Assembly (NCBI GenBank): GCA_012513815.1
Contig: JAAZBM010000011.1
Span: forward strand, 186,001-250,000
Length of the DNA: 64,000 nucleotides
Direction: 5' to 3'
Source of the DNA: Candidatus Sumerlaeota bacterium
Lineage (GTDB): Bacteria; Sumerlaeota; Sumerlaeia; Sumerlaeales; Sumerlaeaceae
Shown: positions 7,388 through 17,707 of the stretch, one piece after another
Layout of the letters: every line of letters starts with the position of its first letter
Numbering within the stretch: position 1 is the first letter of the stretch
Translations under genes and position numbers: made by a program
The notes under the pieces: model-generated
Told to the model about the DNA's origin: nothing
What the model saw: the letters and a program-made list of their open reading frames with translations, nothing else
The model's database searches: none

Positions 7388-8578
7388 TTGAAACGGGATA
7401 TTCTACATATAGACATGGACGCATTTTACGCGTCAGTAGAGCAACGGGATTTTCCTGAGCTTCGCGGCAAACCGATTGTTGTGACCGGGAGCAAAGACAA
7501 GCGCCACGGAGTTGTCTGCGCCGCATCCTATGAGGCCCGCGCCTTTGGCATACGCGCCGGGATGCCTGCCTATCAAGTGTCGATGCTCTCCCCCGAAATC
7601 ATTCATCGACCGGGACGCTTTGATGAGTACATGAAGACGTCACGGAAGATGCACAAAATCTTTGGGACGTATACGCCTGTAATTGAGCCGGTTGGATTGG
7701 ACGAAGCGTTTCTGGATGTTACGGAGAGTAAACGACTGTTTGGCAGCGCCGAGGCCATCGGGCATAAAATCAAGCAGCGGATTCACGAGGAATTGCGTCT
7801 CAATTGCACGGTCGGCATTGCGCATAACAAGTTGCTTGCCAAACTGGGAAGCGATATGGGCAAGCCGAATGGTTTTATGATTTTCACGAAGGATTTGTTT
7901 GACCAAATGGCGCCCAAAATCAAAGCCAATAAACTTTGGGGAATTGGGCCGTCGGTGTCGGCGACGCTGGCGCTACTTGGAGTGGTCACAATCGCTGATT
8001 TGCGGAAGTGCCCGGTCAAGGTTCTGCGCGATTATCTCGGAACGCATTCCGCTTATCATTTGCAGGAGATGGCACTGGGCGAAGATTCGTCGGTGGTTAT
8101 CCCCTATACGCTGCCCAAATCGTTCGGAGCCGAGGAGACTTTTGAACAGGACATTTCGGATGAGTCGCAGTTGTTGGGTCGGCTTTACCGGTTGGTTGAC
8201 CGTGTTGCGAAAACTCTTCGTGCCCATCACATGCAAGCGCGGACAGTCCACATGAAAGCCCGCTTCTCGGACTTTATCACGGTTGGTTATTCGCAGACGC
8301 TGCCGACGCCCACCAACCAGACACTGGAATTGCGGCGTGTGGCGCAAGTGCTTTTCAGTGTGCGTTTTTCGCGCAACGGCAGACCACTGCGCTTACTCGG
8401 GATTAATCTTTCGAACTTGACGCCACCCGGGGAAATCTGCGAGGAGCTGCCTTTGTTTGGCGAGACCGACAAGAAATGGGAATTGCTTGACCATGTCATG
8501 GACCAAGCGCATGACAAATACGGCAAGAAGATTATTGGGATTTGTATGCCACCGACGCCCGCTCACAAAAAATGGTGA
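7388..8578 (+). CDS. dinB: DNA polymerase IV (Y-family translesion polymerase)
   Basis: The 396-aa protein shows all Y-family signatures: HIDMDAFYASVEQ (first metal-binding Asp), YEARAFGIRAGMP (fingers), VGLDEAFLDVT (catalytic Asp-Glu pair), NKLLAKLGSDMGKP and a helix-hairpin-helix region with LWGIGP, followed by a little-finger domain. It copies across damaged bases with low fidelity. The TTG start is chosen because it gives the canonical N-terminus; the next in-frame ATG lies inside the metal-binding motif. The C-terminus ends without an obvious QLxLF-type beta-clamp peptide that I can point to; ELPLFGE (residues about 355-361) is the best candidate. Regulation by LexA is likely from the box directly upstream. 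Confidence 0.95.
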   Translation: MKRDILHIDMDAFYASVEQRDFPELRGKPIVVTGSKDKRHGVVCAASYEARAFGIRAGMPAYQVSMLSPEIIHRPGRFDEYMKTSRKMHKIFGTYTPVIEPVGLDEAFLDVTESKRLFGSAEAIGHKIKQRIHEELRLNCTVGIAHNKLLAKLGSDMGKPNGFMIFTKDLFDQMAPKIKANKLWGIGPSVSATLALLGVVTIADLRKCPVKVLRDYLGTHSAYHLQEMALGEDSSVVIPYTLPKSFGAEETFEQDISDESQLLGRLYRLVDRVAKTLRAHHMQARTVHMKARFSDFITVGYSQTLPTPTNQTLELRRVAQVLFSVRFSRNGRPLRLLGINLSNLTPPGEICEELPLFGETDKKWELLDHVMDQAHDKYGKKIIGICMPPTPAHKKW

Positions 8579-8590
8579 TGCGAGCGTCGG
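8552..8590. terminator. Possible terminator hairpin between dinB and skp
   Basis: CCGACGC and GCGTCGG arms (7 bp) flank a 25-nt loop that itself can partly pair. The structure overlaps the end of dinB, and no clear T-run follows, so it is a weak candidate for the convergent genes. Confidence 0.3.
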
Positions 8591-8599
8591 AGCATGCGA

Positions 8600-9340
8600 T
8601 TATTCTTTAACAGTTGATGAGCTACCCGTCAGTGGGGCTTCGGCATCAATGGACACAGACACGCTGTTGATTTTCGCGGTTGAAGTGCCCTCAGAATCGT
8701 CTTCGCCAACCAGTTGGATGTCTGATTTGGGAGACGCCGCACTTTTACCGGATGTTGCTTTTTCGCTTGTTTCAGCAGGCTTGGCGGCTTGTTCCTCCGC
8801 ATCCTTCTTCGCTTCGGCAGCCACAGCTGCAGCGGTTGTGCCATTCAACTTCGCGATGACATCATTTGTCAAATCGGCCGCGGTTGTTCCATACAAAACG
8901 GTTTCGCCGTTGACGACAACATCGATTTTCCGTGCCTTGGCCACCTCTTCGATTGCGCCCTGAATTTCCTTTTTCAGCGGACCAAAAGTATCCGTTTCAA
9001 GAAATCTCATTTTCTGTTTTGAGTCGCGTTGTAGTGCATCCAGTTCGTCCTCGAGCGTCAGCAATTCCTTGCGTTTCTGCTCGACGATATCCTTTGCCAA
9101 TACACCGGTATCGCGTTTCAGTTGTGCGTCAAGTTCCGATGCCATTCGTTCCTTGTCGGTGATTTTCTTCTGCATATCTTGCAATTGTGCAGACAAATCC
9201 TGCACGGCTTTAGAAACCATTTTGGCTTTTGCGGTCACTCGTTCGATATCGACATATCCGGCTGTCTGAGCCTGAAGTGATGAGGCTGCGCACAGGCATA
9301 TTGCCGCCGCGGCAAGCAGGGAGGTCATTGTTGTTTTCAT
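8600..9340 (-). CDS. skp: OmpH/Skp-family periplasmic chaperone
   Basis: The 246-aa protein has a signal peptide (about residues 1-25, ending SLQAQTAGY), then a segment starting VDIERV and a long charged coiled coil (about residues 40-120). This is the Skp layout, in which helical arms of a trimer hold unfolded outer-membrane proteins in the periplasm. The conserved KIDVVVNGETVLYG stretch near residue 140 is the usual beta-core strand. The Ala/Glu/Ser-rich C-terminal extension of about 75 residues is longer than the family norm (about 160 aa total) and looks disordered. It follows bamA by 40 nt in the same direction, the common bamA-skp pairing, which supports the call. Confidence 0.9.
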   Translation of the reverse strand: MKTTMTSLLAAAAICLCAASSLQAQTAGYVDIERVTAKAKMVSKAVQDLSAQLQDMQKKITDKERMASELDAQLKRDTGVLAKDIVEQKRKELLTLEDELDALQRDSKQKMRFLETDTFGPLKKEIQGAIEEVAKARKIDVVVNGETVLYGTTAADLTNDVIAKLNGTTAAAVAAEAKKDAEEQAAKPAETSEKATSGKSAASPKSDIQLVGEDDSEGTSTAKINSVSVSIDAEAPLTGSSSTVKE

Positions 9341-9380
9341 TATATTATCCTATCATCCGTAGAGATTTGAGCAAGCCGAC

Positions 9381-11663
9381 TTAGAGTCCGGACGACATCG
9401 AGAAGTGAATGACTTGCGTCTGGTCTTCGCTCTTCTTGACAACCGGTACGCCAAGGTCAAGCCCGATTGTGGCAATCGGCATACGCAAGCGAGCGCCCAC
9501 ACCGGCGGCCATGCGCGGTGACGAAATGTCTGTCATTGAGTCGCCGAGGAGACCGGCATCCACGAATCCGAGGAGGGCGAAATTGTCGGTGATGCGGCGA
9601 CGTGCTTCGAGTTGTGTCACAAGTTTCAAAGAACCACCAAGCGGCACATCTGTCGCGGCTTCATCGTGTTGTCCGGCGCCATAGAGTTTAAAGCCTCGTA
9701 GGTCGCGCGAACCGCCCATGAAGAACCGGTCACTGTATCCAACGTTGTGCGCCTTAACAGGCATCACTCCGCCCATGGTGTTGCTCATGATTGTCCAGTC
9801 GTTCGAGACGTCAAAGTAGCGTGTGTAATTGCCCTGCAATTTGGCGAGCAATCCATCCGCGATACCGAGTTCGGCGGCGCCTGTAGCGACATAGCCGGTC
9901 GTTGGCATATAGCGATCATCCACCGTGCGTTTGGTCAAACGATAGCCGATTGTGGCCGCCACATAATTGTTGATTTCCTCGATTGGTGCCGGGTCATCAG
10001 GCAAACTGTAATTCAATCCTTCGAGGCGCAGACGCACCGCATGGCTCAGCGAATCGCTCAACGCTTTGGAGAACTCGACAGAGCTGCCGAGGCGTTTTTC
10101 GGTGATGTCGCCGGTGCGGTTCGTATGTTGATAGTAGAGATTCAAGCGGGCATTCCAGTCAGACTCCATAAAGTGGCGGCGCAGAATCGAGAAGTCCGCC
10201 GAATAGGCACTGGTTCCAATCATGGCGCTGAAGCCAAGGTCCGTCGCGTCGCCGAGAAGGTTATGCTCGACAAGAGAGACATACGCGAACAAGCCTTCGA
10301 CATCGCCGAAGCCAACACCAAGAATGCTTTGTCCGGTGTCGCCGGTCAACGTATCAACGACCAAATTGCGAACATTGGGATCTTCCGTTGCTTCATCGTA
10401 AACTTTGACATCCTTGAAGATGCGCATGGATTCCAGCGAATCGCGGGTGCGTACTTCGTCGTAGCGGCGATAGACCTGCCCGGGCTGCAGCTTGACTTCG
10501 CGAGCGACAATCTCATCGGACGGTGGCGGCGTGAAGCGGCTGTACCACTTGCGCAATCTGCTTGTGCTGTCATCCGGCAAAGCACGCGAAATTACGCGGA
10601 CATTGCCAACATAAATGCGGGGACCTTCGCTAATGACGACATCAAGGTCGACAGCGGCACGCGAGGAATCCTTGTGGAATTCCGGTTCCGCATCGGTGGT
10701 CAAGTAGCCTTCGTTGCCATAGAGTTTCTGAAGACGCGACACACTGCGGGCGAATTCTTTGGAGTCATAGGGTTTGCCAACCAACCCGCGGAAAGGCTTC
10801 AGGGCTTCGTCGCGTGAGAAGAGTGTGCAACCGCGAACTTCAAGGCGACCCACAGTGTAGCGCGGGCCTTCCTGAATATCAATCACGGGAGTGATGCTGC
10901 CATCGGAAAGCACATCGGTGTGTCCTTCGACAACGGCATCCAGATAGCCGTGAGCCACATAGAAAGTCTTCAGGCGAGACACATCTTGATCGAATTTGCT
11001 CTGGTTGAACCAATGCTTGAAACCGAGCCATGAGCCTTTGGTTTCGTTAGACATCTTCAACCGCAAATCGGTGTAGGATTGGTTGCCGTTCAGTTTGACC
11101 TTGTTCACCTTTTGACGGGTCCCCTCGTCAACAACAACCTCGACATTCATCGTATCGTTCGTGCCGGCATACTCATTCACCATCACCATTGCATCCGAAA
11201 AACCTTTGTCTTCGTAGAGCTTTTGCACCGAAGTCACAAGCTTTTCGTTCGTCACAGCCGAGTAAGAATCTCCGGACTTAATCGAGATTTCGTCGAGGAT
11301 TTTCTTTGTGTCAATCTGCTGATTGCCACTGACGGAGACTTGTCCGACTTTGGGGCAGGGTTGCAGATGATAAGTCAGGTTGACCCCATCGGAGGCATCG
11401 TCCATACTGATGCGGATATCCGGCGAAAACAGGCCGCTCGTATACAGTCGTTCGATATCATCGCGTTGGGTTGTTTCGTCAAGTTCGGTTCCGACACGGG
11501 TGGCAATAAGCGACTGTGCTTTGGACAAGTCATCGCCGCTTACACCGGAAAAGTTAATGGTGCGGATGGTGTCGGGTGACGCAAAGCAACTTGCGCTCCC
11601 AACAACTACGCTAAGCGTGACCGCAAAAGCTCTGATTCTGCGGGCAAGTGTCATTAGAGTCAT
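9381..11663 (-). CDS. bamA: Outer membrane protein assembly factor BamA (Omp85)
   Basis: The 760-aa protein has a signal peptide (about residues 1-29), about five POTRA repeats (to about residue 440) and a C-terminal 16-strand barrel. POTRA-type signatures include VSVSGNQQIDTKKIL and VNKVKLNGNQSYTD. The barrel carries the GGSRDLRGF motif, equivalent to the VRGF lid-loop motif of the family, and ends in an amphipathic strand. BamA inserts beta-barrel proteins into the outer membrane with lipoprotein partners. Two adjacent ATGs (11663 and 11654) are possible; no strong ribosome site separates them. A run of inverted repeats lies in the divergent region with rsmA, so expression may be regulated there. 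Confidence 0.95.
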   Translation of the reverse strand: MTLMTLARRIRAFAVTLSVVVGSASCFASPDTIRTINFSGVSGDDLSKAQSLIATRVGTELDETTQRDDIERLYTSGLFSPDIRISMDDASDGVNLTYHLQPCPKVGQVSVSGNQQIDTKKILDEISIKSGDSYSAVTNEKLVTSVQKLYEDKGFSDAMVMVNEYAGTNDTMNVEVVVDEGTRQKVNKVKLNGNQSYTDLRLKMSNETKGSWLGFKHWFNQSKFDQDVSRLKTFYVAHGYLDAVVEGHTDVLSDGSITPVIDIQEGPRYTVGRLEVRGCTLFSRDEALKPFRGLVGKPYDSKEFARSVSRLQKLYGNEGYLTTDAEPEFHKDSSRAAVDLDVVISEGPRIYVGNVRVISRALPDDSTSRLRKWYSRFTPPPSDEIVAREVKLQPGQVYRRYDEVRTRDSLESMRIFKDVKVYDEATEDPNVRNLVVDTLTGDTGQSILGVGFGDVEGLFAYVSLVEHNLLGDATDLGFSAMIGTSAYSADFSILRRHFMESDWNARLNLYYQHTNRTGDITEKRLGSSVEFSKALSDSLSHAVRLRLEGLNYSLPDDPAPIEEINNYVAATIGYRLTKRTVDDRYMPTTGYVATGAAELGIADGLLAKLQGNYTRYFDVSNDWTIMSNTMGGVMPVKAHNVGYSDRFFMGGSRDLRGFKLYGAGQHDEAATDVPLGGSLKLVTQLEARRRITDNFALLGFVDAGLLGDSMTDISSPRMAAGVGARLRMPIATIGLDLGVPVVKKSEDQTQVIHFSMSSGL

Positions 11664-11693
11664 TTGATAATAATTATCCGTAATTATAATTTC

Positions 11694-11736
11694 ACTACAT
11701 ATATTATGTAGTTATACAACTTGTTGTGATTATCAC
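11694..11736. promoter_or_regulatory. Three consecutive inverted repeats between bamA and rsmA
   Basis: A perfect 8-bp-arm palindrome (ACTACATA-TAT-TATGTAGT, 11694-11712) is followed by ACAAC-TT-GTTGT (11716-11727) and GTGAT-T-ATCAC (11726-11736). A TATAAT for bamA lies at 11688-11683 (minus strand). The cluster is in the middle of a 256-nt divergent gap; operator function is inferred. Confidence 0.4.
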
Positions 11737-11919
11737 GGACATAAAAATGCGATATTTGTTTCTTAATGACAGATTTCGCTCAAATACTACGACCGACGCC
11801 GCCGGAACAAATCTGACAGAATGATGCCGACGGGTTGTGTTGTACATGAGAAGACTTTTCATTTGTATATTAATGGTTCAATCACAACAATACATTTTTT
11901 TACCAAAAAGAGTAATTGC

Positions 11920-12813
11920 ATGACACTTGAGACACGCGAATATCTTCAGAGACTTCTCCGCTTTCATGGCGTATGGCTACGAAAGTCGCTTGGGCAGCAT
12001 CTTCTTGTCGATGACACAGCTCTTGAAGATATCGCCTCGGCCGCTTGTCCCGAACCGGGATGTTCCGTCGTCGAGATTGGCGCCGGCGCCGGTAGTTTGA
12101 CGGTCGCCCTCCTCGCTCGCAAAGCAAGTGTCACCGGCATCGAACTCGACACACGATTCACGGAGATTCACAAGGAATTGTGCGCCAGTTGGGCTGCGGC
12201 AAACAACCCCGAGACATTGGACTTTTTTTATGGCGACGCGCTGGATTTCGATTACGCGAAAGCCGCCGAAAAAGCCCGCGAACAGGGACGCCCGTTTGTC
12301 ATTGCGGGGAATATTCCCTACCAAATTACCTCACCGCTGATTATGAAAATCATCGAAGACGCTGTCGCATTCGACTCGATGACGCTGATGATGCAACTGG
12401 AAGTCGCGCAACGGCTGACGGCAAAACCACGCACCCGCACCATCGGTTCAATCTCGGTCAAAGTGCAGTACTTCTGCGAGATTGAGCAGATTCGTGATGT
12501 TGGAAATCGGTCGTTTCTCCCACCGCCAAAGGTGCAGAGCCGCGTATTGCGATTCAAGCGGCGCACGGGAATCAACCCTGATCCCAAAGCTTGCAAGAGA
12601 CTCTTCAATTTGATTGATGCCGGTTACCGCTATCGCCGCAAGGTGTTGCCGAACTCGATTGGCACATCCGGAATGTATCATTGGGACAAGGCAACCGCGG
12701 AGAAAGCACTGCTAGAGATTGGGTTGTCGCCCAACACACGCGCCGAGGAATTGGGAATCGCGGAATGGGAGAAACTGTTGCAGGCTCTCGACCAAACACG
12801 TCCGGAAAAGTAA
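11920..12813 (+). CDS. rsmA: 16S rRNA A1518/A1519 dimethyltransferase
   Basis: The 297-aa protein has the KsgA signatures: [20 protein letters not shown] near the N-terminus, SAM-site [16 protein letters not shown], acidic GIELDTRF and the catalytic [12 protein letters not shown] (NIPY motif). It dimethylates two adjacent adenines in the 3'-end hairpin of 16S rRNA late in 30S assembly. The frame stays open upstream to 11821, but the ATG at 11920 with AAAGAG upstream gives the family-like N-terminus and length, so I chose it. It is the first gene of a likely operon with uvrB, 10 nt further on. Confidence 0.95.
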   Translation: MTLETREYLQRLLRFHGVWLRKSLGQHLLVDDTALEDIASAACPEPGCSVVEIGAGAGSLTVALLARKASVTGIELDTRFTEIHKELCASWAAANNPETLDFFYGDALDFDYAKAAEKAREQGRPFVIAGNIPYQITSPLIMKIIEDAVAFDSMTLMMQLEVAQRLTAKPRTRTIGSISVKVQYFCEIEQIRDVGNRSFLPPPKVQSRVLRFKRRTGINPDPKACKRLFNLIDAGYRYRRKVLPNSIGTSGMYHWDKATAEKALLEIGLSPNTRAEELGIAEWEKLLQALDQTRPEK

Positions 12814-12823
12814 GTTTTGCCTG

Positions 12824-14869
12824 ATGGATAAACCTTTTAAAATATGCTCACCCATGCGCCCTACCGGCGATCAGCCAGAGGCCATCGATCAACTTGTCGC
12901 CGGTCTGAACAGCGGACTGGAGCATCAGGTGTTGCTTGGTGTGACGGGTAGCGGCAAAACATTTACGATGGCAAATGTCATTGAGCGGGTCAACCGTCCG
13001 GCGCTGATTCTCGCGCATAACAAAGTGCTGGCAGCGCAGTTGTACCGTGAATTTAAAGAACTTTTTCCGGAGAATGCGGTCGACTATTTTGTCTCTTACT
13101 ACGACTATTATCAGCCCGAGGCGTATCTGCCTCATACGGACACGTATATCGAAAAAGATTGTGCCATCAATGACGAATTGGAAAAGATGCGTCTGTCGGC
13201 GACGAAGGATTTGCTCGAACGCCGTGATGTCATCATTGTCGCCAGCGTGAGTTGCATCTATGGTCTGGGGACGCGTGCCGACTGGCAAACGATGGTCATC
13301 AATCTGGAAGAAGGCATGGCCATCTCGCGCAAGGAAGTGTTGCGTGACCTCGTCTTCATTCAGTACGAACGCGGAGATGTGGACTTTCACAGAGCCTCCT
13401 TCCGAGTGCGTGGCGACATCCTCGACATCTTCCCGGCCTACGAGGAAAAGACGGCAGTGCGCGTGGAGTTTTTCGGGGACGAAATTGAGGCGATTTGGGA
13501 AATCGAAGCCTTGACGGGAAAGAAGACGAAGAATCTGAAATCAGTGAGTATCTATCCGTCCTCGCATTACGTCACGACGCGAGACAAACTGCAAATCGCG
13601 ATTCATTCCATCGAGGATGAATTGTGCATTCGACTGCAAGAGTTGCAGGCGCAGAACAAGATATTGGAGTATCAGCGTTTGTCTCAGCGCACAAAGTATG
13701 ACTTGGAGATGCTGCAGGAAATGGGTCGGTGCAACGGCATCGAGAATTATTCGCGGCATTTGGCAGGACGCAAACCCGGCGAACCGCCCGAAACACTGAT
13801 TGACTACTTCCCGAAGGATTATGTCCTTTTTGTCGATGAGAGCCATGTGACCATCCCGCAAGTGCGTGCCATGCACGAGGGCGACCGCTCGCGCAAAACG
13901 GTACTGGTCGAACACGGATTCCGTCTGCCAAGCGCGCTCGACAACAGACCTTTGCGCTTCGAGGAGTTCTTGACCCGCACACATCAAACGATTTTTGTCA
14001 GCGCCACACCGAGCGAATGGGAACTGGAACAATCCGGTGGCATCGTCGCGGAACAAATTATCAGACCAACCGGACTGGTCGACCCGGAGATTGCCGTCAA
14101 ACCTGCGAAGAATCAGGTCGAGGACGCACTGGACGAAATCAGATTGCGGGTGCAAAAGGGCGACCGCGTTTTGGTCACAACTCTGACGAAACGCATGGCG
14201 GAAGATTTGACTGCTTATCTGGTCGAGCTTGGCGTCAAGGCGAAATACATGCACGCCGATACCACCGCCATTGAACGGGCACGTCTCATCAAGGAATTGC
14301 GGCAAGGTGTTTTTGACATCTTAGTCGGAATCAACTTGCTGCGCGAAGGATTGGATATTCCCGAAGTGTCGCTGGTGCTGATTCTGGATGCCGACAAGGA
14401 AGGGTTCTTGCGTGGCCGCACAGCGCTCATCCAAACGATAGGACGTGCATCGCGTAACGTCAACGGGCGTGTCGTGTTGTACGCCGATAGGGAGACCAAG
14501 GCCATCGCCGAGGCTATTGACATCAGCACTCGCCGACGCAAAATTCAGCAACAGTATAACGCCGAGCATCATATTATGCCTAAGACAATCAGCAAGCGTG
14601 TGGGCAATATTCTGGATGTCCCGGAAGTTCAGGAGTATGAGGAATCCGTTGCCGCTGAAGCTCAGGCGATGTATGGTGGCACGACGATTATCATCGACAA
14701 CCCGCAAGACTTGCTTGCCCGTGTCACTCTTTTGCGCGAGGAAATGCGCGAGGAGGCTGCCAAGTTGAACTTTGAGAAGGCCGCGGAATTGCGTGACAGA
14801 ATCAGAGAACTCGAACGCCGACTGCTTGGGCTTGATGGCACGGAACCCAATTCTCGACCAAGTAAGTAA
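12824..14869 (+). CDS. uvrB: Excinuclease ABC subunit B
   Basis: The 681-aa protein is full length. It has Walker [15 protein letters not shown], the beta-hairpin segment [20 protein letters not shown] that clamps the strand, the DESHV helicase motif [11 protein letters not shown] (motif VI) and a C-terminal UVR domain (about residues 635-670) that contacts UvrC. It verifies damage and loads UvrC during nucleotide excision repair. The ATG at 12824 gives the expected [20 protein letters not shown] start; earlier in-frame codons lie inside rsmA. No LexA-type box is visible upstream of rsmA or between the genes, so SOS control is not supported here. Confidence 0.97.
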   Translation: MDKPFKICSPMRPTGDQPEAIDQLVAGLNSGLEHQVLLGVTGSGKTFTMANVIERVNRPALILAHNKVLAAQLYREFKELFPENAVDYFVSYYDYYQPEAYLPHTDTYIEKDCAINDELEKMRLSATKDLLERRDVIIVASVSCIYGLGTRADWQTMVINLEEGMAISRKEVLRDLVFIQYERGDVDFHRASFRVRGDILDIFPAYEEKTAVRVEFFGDEIEAIWEIEALTGKKTKNLKSVSIYPSSHYVTTRDKLQIAIHSIEDELCIRLQELQAQNKILEYQRLSQRTKYDLEMLQEMGRCNGIENYSRHLAGRKPGEPPETLIDYFPKDYVLFVDESHVTIPQVRAMHEGDRSRKTVLVEHGFRLPSALDNRPLRFEEFLTRTHQTIFVSATPSEWELEQSGGIVAEQIIRPTGLVDPEIAVKPAKNQVEDALDEIRLRVQKGDRVLVTTLTKRMAEDLTAYLVELGVKAKYMHADTTAIERARLIKELRQGVFDILVGINLLREGLDIPEVSLVLILDADKEGFLRGRTALIQTIGRASRNVNGRVVLYADRETKAIAEAIDISTRRRKIQQQYNAEHHIMPKTISKRVGNILDVPEVQEYEESVAAEAQAMYGGTTIIIDNPQDLLARVTLLREEMREEAAKLNFEKAAELRDRIRELERRLLGLDGTEPNSRPSK

Positions 14870-14893
14870 GTGTTTTGATGGTACTACAATTAG

Positions 14894-15256
14894 ATGGAAT
14901 ATAAGAACAGGGACATATCGAGATTTTGTTCATGCAGTGACTATGCTTACAATCAATGTGTGACATTGCAATGCCTTGTCAACCCACATGATATCGGTTA
15001 CATATGTTGCATTGTTGAGTCATACGAGGGGCTGGCTGTCGTCAGTACAATTGACGAACGCAAGGGACTCCTCCATTTTTACTGCACTATTGACTTGCGT
15101 GACGAGTTCATGGAGTTTTTTGAACAGCTCAAAAAGGAAATTCACATCACTATCCTCTCGGAGAGAAAAATGAATGCCGAGGAGATGAATGCTATTGAAT
15201 ATTCGTCGGGCAAAAACCACCCGAGAAAACGCAATATTCCGGCAGATTATCGTTAA
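14894..15256 (+). CDS. DUF4911-like small protein
   Basis: The 120-aa protein has a domain with HDIGYICCIVESYEGLAVVS and a following acidic segment with RDEFMEFFEQLKKEI, which resembles DUF4911 (small proteins of unknown function that contain the E-x-YEGLA core). It carries several Cys near the N-terminus (CSCSDYAYNQC) that might bind metal. It sits between uvrB and the O-antigen-ligase-like gene, 24 nt after the first and 12 nt before the second, so it is probably cotranscribed. No enzymatic motif is visible. The family match is from memory and moderate. Confidence 0.7.
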   Translation: MEYKNRDISRFCSCSDYAYNQCVTLQCLVNPHDIGYICCIVESYEGLAVVSTIDERKGLLHFYCTIDLRDEFMEFFEQLKKEIHITILSERKMNAEEMNAIEYSSGKNHPRKRNIPADYR

Positions 15257-15268
15257 GAAGAGGGACTT

Positions 15269-17677
15269 ATGGCTAAGAACACTGAAACATTAGAGAATGA
15301 TTATGTTACCCCCGGTTGGATAACGCTGATTGCGACAGCAATCGTCATGACTCTGATTTTTGTTTTCTTCACACCGTACACACATCAGCTCGATGAAATC
15401 AAAAATGTTTTCTTGATGATATTCCCACCCTTCCTACTGCTCTCGGCTGTCCTGCAAAAGGACTTCTCGAAGGTTTCGTGGAAGAGCGATTCGCCAACGA
15501 TATTCTGCGGATTGTGGGTTGTCGCGATGCTCTGTTCGTACATAGTCAATCCCTACAAGTTGACAGGCGAACGCATCGTGTGGTTCCAGATGGCGTGTCT
15601 TACATTCACGCTCGTGTTTGCGTGGCTGATGAATACCGAAGACAAAATGCGCAAAACGATGATGTTCCTGACGGGCCTTGGATTTATCTCGGTTCTGTTC
15701 GGTCTCTTCTTCTTTGCGGGACGCGGCTTCACCGATGCCATCTACAATTTCATGAAAAGCGATCCGTTCTGGCGTCGGAATTACAGCGAATGGGTAACGC
15801 TTTTTTACACGCTGAAAGAATCCCGTCAGATGTACTCGACCATCCTCAACGAGGATTTCTATGGCGCGTTCCTTGTCATGACAACGGCCATTCCGCTGGC
15901 CATGTTCTTCGTCGAAAAAGAACACTTCTGGCGCCGCATTTTTGCGCTTGGCACATTCCTCCTGATGAACATCTGCCTTGTTTTCACCAACAGCAACGAC
16001 TCCTACTCCGCGACCATTCTCATTCTCTACCCCATGTTTTTCGTTCTTGGAGCGTTGTTTGTTAAACGCGAAGAATGGGGACTCACACGCAGTATCGTTC
16101 TGACGTTCATCATTGGCGCACTCATCCTCGCGATTACCATTTTCGTCCTGCAATCACCCAAGATTATGCAGACATGGGCGTTCAAGAGCGAGGCCCTCGA
16201 GGGACGCAAAATCCTTTGGAGTGGCGGCCTATTGCCGTGGCTCAAGGGCACCGATTTCAACAATCCACACTTCAGCCCAATCACAGCCATCTTCGGCACA
16301 GGGCCGGGTGGATACCGCTTCTATTTCCCCGTATGGCGCAATCCATTCTGGTTCGACAACCAAATCAACAACGTCACGACATTCGGGCACAACTGGTACT
16401 TCGATGTTCTGCTTGAATTCGGAATCTTCGGGCTGCTGTCGTTCTTAGGAATGCACATCATGGTCGTCGTGCGTGCGTTGAGACAAATCGCCCACACAAC
16501 CGTCACCACCCACAAGTTCTATCAGATGGCGCTCGTCAGCGGACTCTGTGCTGTAGCGCTGCAAAACTTCTTCAGCCCCAACAACAGATGGGCCGTCGCC
16601 GGCATGATTTACTGGTCAATGTTCGGACTGAGCATGGGTTTGACCATGCTCGACAAACCCGTGGATGACAAGAGCAAACCATCACAAAAGAAAATGCGGT
16701 TTATCACCGGGGTCAAGTATGCTGCCATCGTCGTCTGCTTGCTCTTCATTGTGCGCTCGCCATGGCAGGGATATTGGTACTGGCAAGCCGCAAAGGCTAA
16801 CGCTGAGGGTATCCGCAGTATGGATATCGCCGGCTACAGAGAGCTTGGCAAATCCGAACAAGCCAAGTATCTCCAACTCGCCAAGAAACAGCTGACGTTC
16901 GCCGTCAACGCAAACCCGACTTTCGCGACATCCTATTACAAACTGGGACATGTCCTCCATAGCATCGGCGAGAGCGACAAGGCCATCGAAACCTACGAGA
17001 AGCTGCACACCGTTTTCCCATACTACAGCGAACTCAACTGGAATCTGTCGACCATGTATTTCGCCAAGGCATTTGAGGACACGACACCGGAAGAACAAGT
17101 CAAGGACATGGGCAAGTCGTGGGAACATATGCGTATCGCGGCGCAACAGTCACGCAAACCCGCCGTCCAGTTCCGCGTTTACGAACTGGGGTCGGCCATC
17201 CTGAAGATGTATAATTCGCTGGGAATGACAAAGGAAGCCGACGCCATCCGCAAAGATATGAAAGTGGCGCTGCATAACTTCATCGACTACGAACCTAAAC
17301 TCGAGGAATTTATCGCGGACAAAAAAGATAATTACGATGCTGCTGAGCTTGGCCTGCTCAAGATTTGCAAGGAAACATCGGACACACAAGGCTCAATCGA
17401 TATCTTGCGGAAGATGTATTTTGAACATCCCGACAACACCGTCAACCTCAACAATTTGCTCGCAGTCTACAACCAAGATAACCAAACAACCGCGATGCTG
17501 AACTTCATGAAGGAAGCCATCGACAACGCGCCACTGGATCCCAAACTGCGCGAGGCCTATGCCGCGGTGCTTGACAAGGCTGACAACAAAAAGGAATCTG
17601 AAGAACAGCTGAAACGTGCAAGCATTCTGCGCCAGATGTTGGCGGTGGACACCAAAGCAACCACGGCAACAAAATAG
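15269..17677 (+). CDS. O-antigen ligase/polymerase-like membrane protein with C-terminal TPR repeats
   Basis: The 802-aa protein has about a dozen hydrophobic segments (residues about 15-520). A long periplasmic loop includes the FGTGPGGYRFYFP and FGHNWYFDVLLEFG stretches; the HNxYxxxLxE-like motif is typical of the Wzy/WaaL (Wzy_C) superfamily. After the last membrane segment, residues about 535-790 form TPR-like helical repeats (for example FATSYYKLGHVLHSIGESDK). Such proteins polymerise or attach lipid-linked glycans at the periplasmic face; which of these it does is not readable. The TPR tail may bind partner proteins. It is the last gene of the rsmA-uvrB run and ends before a shared terminator. 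Confidence 0.85.
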   Translation: MAKNTETLENDYVTPGWITLIATAIVMTLIFVFFTPYTHQLDEIKNVFLMIFPPFLLLSAVLQKDFSKVSWKSDSPTIFCGLWVVAMLCSYIVNPYKLTGERIVWFQMACLTFTLVFAWLMNTEDKMRKTMMFLTGLGFISVLFGLFFFAGRGFTDAIYNFMKSDPFWRRNYSEWVTLFYTLKESRQMYSTILNEDFYGAFLVMTTAIPLAMFFVEKEHFWRRIFALGTFLLMNICLVFTNSNDSYSATILILYPMFFVLGALFVKREEWGLTRSIVLTFIIGALILAITIFVLQSPKIMQTWAFKSEALEGRKILWSGGLLPWLKGTDFNNPHFSPITAIFGTGPGGYRFYFPVWRNPFWFDNQINNVTTFGHNWYFDVLLEFGIFGLLSFLGMHIMVVVRALRQIAHTTVTTHKFYQMALVSGLCAVALQNFFSPNNRWAVAGMIYWSMFGLSMGLTMLDKPVDDKSKPSQKKMRFITGVKYAAIVVCLLFIVRSPWQGYWYWQAAKANAEGIRSMDIAGYRELGKSEQAKYLQLAKKQLTFAVNANPTFATSYYKLGHVLHSIGESDKAIETYEKLHTVFPYYSELNWNLSTMYFAKAFEDTTPEEQVKDMGKSWEHMRIAAQQSRKPAVQFRVYELGSAILKMYNSLGMTKEADAIRKDMKVALHNFIDYEPKLEEFIADKKDNYDAAELGLLKICKETSDTQGSIDILRKMYFEHPDNTVNLNNLLAVYNQDNQTTAMLNFMKEAIDNAPLDPKLREAYAAVLDKADNKKESEEQLKRASILRQMLAVDTKATTATK

Positions 17678-17707
17678 CGTCCACAACATCGACACGACAA
17701 ATAAATG

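Noticed and set aside
9747-10817. Long open frame on the plus strand opposite bamA
   Set aside because: It lies wholly inside bamA on the other strand, shows no recognisable domain and has no ribosome site. It is a codon-usage shadow.
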